A DNA stretch of 7,052 bases, taken from Gemmatimonadales bacterium UBA7835 (GTDB lineage Bacteria > Gemmatimonadota > Gemmatimonadetes > Longimicrobiales > Gaopeijiaceae). The notes under the pieces were generated by a model. That model had not been told where the DNA came from. It searched no databases and saw only the letters and a program-made list of their open reading frames with translations. The stretch lies in NCBI GenBank assembly GCA_002500925.1, contig DLTN01000053.1, forward strand, positions 18,197-25,248, in the 5' to 3' direction. Of the stretch, positions 5,565 through 7,052 are shown piece by piece. Position numbers and translations under genes: made by a program. Every line of letters begins with the position of its first letter. Within the stretch, counting starts at the first letter, position 1.

Positions 5565-7052
5565 ATGACTAAGAAAATAGAGCGCCAATTTGCAGGACGC
5601 TCGCTTTCGCTCGAAACTGGCCGTATGGCCAAGCTCGCGCAGGGTTCGTGCCTAGTGCAGTTCGGCGATACCGTAGTTCTGTGTGCCGTTACGGTACAAG
5701 ACAACCCTACCCATTTACCCTTTTTCCCGCTCACGATCGAGTATCGTGAGAAGTCCTATGCTGCGGGTAAGATTCCCGGAGGCTTCTTTAAGCGTGAGGG
5801 TCGTCCGGGTGAGAAGGAGATTCTCAGCGCTCGCATGATCGACCGACCCATTCGGCCGCTATTCCCAGATGGATTTATGCATGAGACTCAAGTCGCCTGC
5901 TTTATTTTGTCGGCTGATCAGGAGAACGATGCGGACGTAATTGCGCTCTTGGGCGCCTCAGTAGCACTCAATATGTCGAAGGTCCCCTTCAACACGACAG
6001 TCGCATCGGTTCGAGTCGGTCGCATTCAGGGGAACTGGGTGATCAACCCGACCTTCCAGCAGCTTGAGTACTCCGATGTAGACATAGTAGTATCGGGTTC
6101 CAAGGAAGCGATCACGATGGTTGAGGGTGGTGCGCTTGAGGTTCCTGAGGCAGAAATCCTTGAGGGCCTAACTGTGGCTCATGAAGCGATTCGTGAACTC
6201 TGTGAGATACAGGATGAGTTCCTGGAAGGCCATCGTGTGCCAGATATGGACTGGGCCCCGGCCGAGGTCGACAGTGATCTCAAGTCGAAAATCGAGGTGC
6301 TGGCCTCATCAAAAGTTGAGGAAGCTCTGGCGATTGGAGATAAGCAGGAGCGGAGTCAGGAGCTGGCGAGGGTCACGGACGATGTGATCGCGACTCTGGT
6401 TGCGGAAGATGAGCAGTATTCCAAAGACGAGAAGGACATCAAAGAAACGATTCGGAGCATCGAAAAGCAGACGATGCGTAGGACGATCCTTGATAAGGGA
6501 GTGAGAGCAGATGGTCGCGGTGTTGACGATATCCGGACCATCACTTCTGAGGTCGGCGTGCTCCCCCGTACGCACGGTTCGGCATTGTTCACTCGTGGTC
6601 AAACCCAGGCACTGGCGGTTGTTACGCTAGGAACCTCAAGGGATGAGCAGCGCATTGATTCAATTGATTCTCGTGAGGAGATCAAGAAGTCATTTATGCT
6701 GCATTATAACTTCCCGCCATTCTCGGTAGGCGAGGCTCGCCCATTCCGTGGCACTTCGCGGCGGGAGATCGGACACGGAAATCTCGCTGAGCGAGCGATT
6801 CAGCCACTCCTGCCGGAGTATGATGACTTCCCCTACACGATCCGGGTTGTCTCCGATGTTCTTGAGTCGAATGGGTCTTCATCAATGGCGACGGTCTGTG
6901 GTTCTTCGCTCTCTCTCATGGATGCCGGTGTCCCAATCAAGGCACCATGTGCTGGAGTGGCTATGGGGCTTATCAAGGAAGGTGGAGATGTCGCCATTCT
7001 TACTGATATCCTCGGCTTGGAAGACGCACTGGGAGATATGGACTTTAAAGTT
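5565..7052 (+). CDS. pnp: Polyribonucleotide nucleotidyltransferase (PNPase), 3'-truncated by the window edge
   Basis: PNPase is a 3'-5' phosphorolytic exoribonuclease, trimeric and often degradosome-associated. The frame is open for 496 codons and runs off the window. An in-frame TGA at 5553-5555 leaves the ATG at 5565 as the only nearby start; the only ribosome-binding candidate is a weak GTGA at 5552-5555. The first RNase PH domain has EYREKSYAAGKIPGGFFKRE (residues 59-78) and RMIDRPIRPLFPDGF (90-104). A helical domain follows, then the second RNase PH domain with ADGRG (315-319), LPRTHGSALFTRGQTQ (from about 332) and FRGTSRREIGHGN (394-406). The visible end, EDALGDMDFKV, supplies D487, D493 and K495, equivalent to E. 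coli catalytic D486, D492 and K494. The KH and S1 RNA-binding domains, about 200 residues, lie beyond the window. It sits 313 nt after rpsO, the classical rpsO-pnp pair. Confidence 0.97.
   Translation, partial: MTKKIERQFAGRSLSLETGRMAKLAQGSCLVQFGDTVVLCAVTVQDNPTHLPFFPLTIEYREKSYAAGKIPGGFFKREGRPGEKEILSARMIDRPIRPLFPDGFMHETQVACFILSADQENDADVIALLGASVALNMSKVPFNTTVASVRVGRIQGNWVINPTFQQLEYSDVDIVVSGSKEAITMVEGGALEVPEAEILEGLTVAHEAIRELCEIQDEFLEGHRVPDMDWAPAEVDSDLKSKIEVLASSKVEEALAIGDKQERSQELARVTDDVIATLVAEDEQYSKDEKDIKETIRSIEKQTMRRTILDKGVRADGRGVDDIRTITSEVGVLPRTHGSALFTRGQTQALAVVTLGTSRDEQRIDSIDSREEIKKSFMLHYNFPPFSVGEARPFRGTSRREIGHGNLAERAIQPLLPEYDDFPYTIRVVSDVLESNGSSSMATVCGSSLSLMDAGVPIKAPCAGVAMGLIKEGGDVAILTDILGLEDALGDMDFKV

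Overview
This window is a stretch of the conserved bacterial translation / RNA-metabolism operon, all on the + strand, in the order infB (5' end cut off) - ylxP (DUF503) - rbfA - truB - ribF - rpsO - pnp (3' end cut off). There are no mobile elements, CRISPR arrays, tRNAs or rRNAs, and no convincing minus-strand genes. Organism, by inference only: the IF2 linker and the G-domain entry motif (NVVAGEAGGITQHIGAY), the PNPase motif RGTSRREIGHGN and the YlxP sequence resemble the Fibrobacterota-Chlorobiota-Bacteroidota / Gemmatimonadota side of the bacterial tree. A Gemmatimonadota-like, possibly uncultivated bacterium of moderate GC is my best guess; I could not test it by search.

Layout. Positions 1-2229 encode initiation factor IF2, entering the window inside an acidic repeat-bearing N-terminal region. 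After 38 nt comes ylxP (2268-2549), then after 25 nt rbfA (2575-2997). rbfA, truB and ribF are joined by 4-base stop/start overlaps (GTGA at 2994-2997, ATGA at 3878-3881), which implies translational coupling. A 135-nt gap (4856-4990) precedes rpsO (4991-5251). It carries a predicted three-way RNA junction directly upstream of the rpsO ribosome-binding site, a strong candidate for S15 autoregulation. A 313-nt non-coding gap (5252-5564) with about 65% GC in its core and many hairpins precedes pnp (5565 to the window end).

How the genes fit together. IF2 and RbfA act in initiation and 30S maturation. S15 is an early 30S assembly protein. TruB makes pseudouridine 55 in tRNA. RibF makes FMN and FAD. 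PNPase degrades and processes RNA, and in E. coli acts on transcripts from this same locus. YlxP is a small conserved protein of poorly defined function that commonly sits between infB and rbfA.

The coding content is ordinary. The parts worth a second look are the two non-coding gaps: the rpsO leader, whose architecture can be drawn base by base, and the larger GC-rich rpsO-pnp spacer, which matches no RNA family I recognise.
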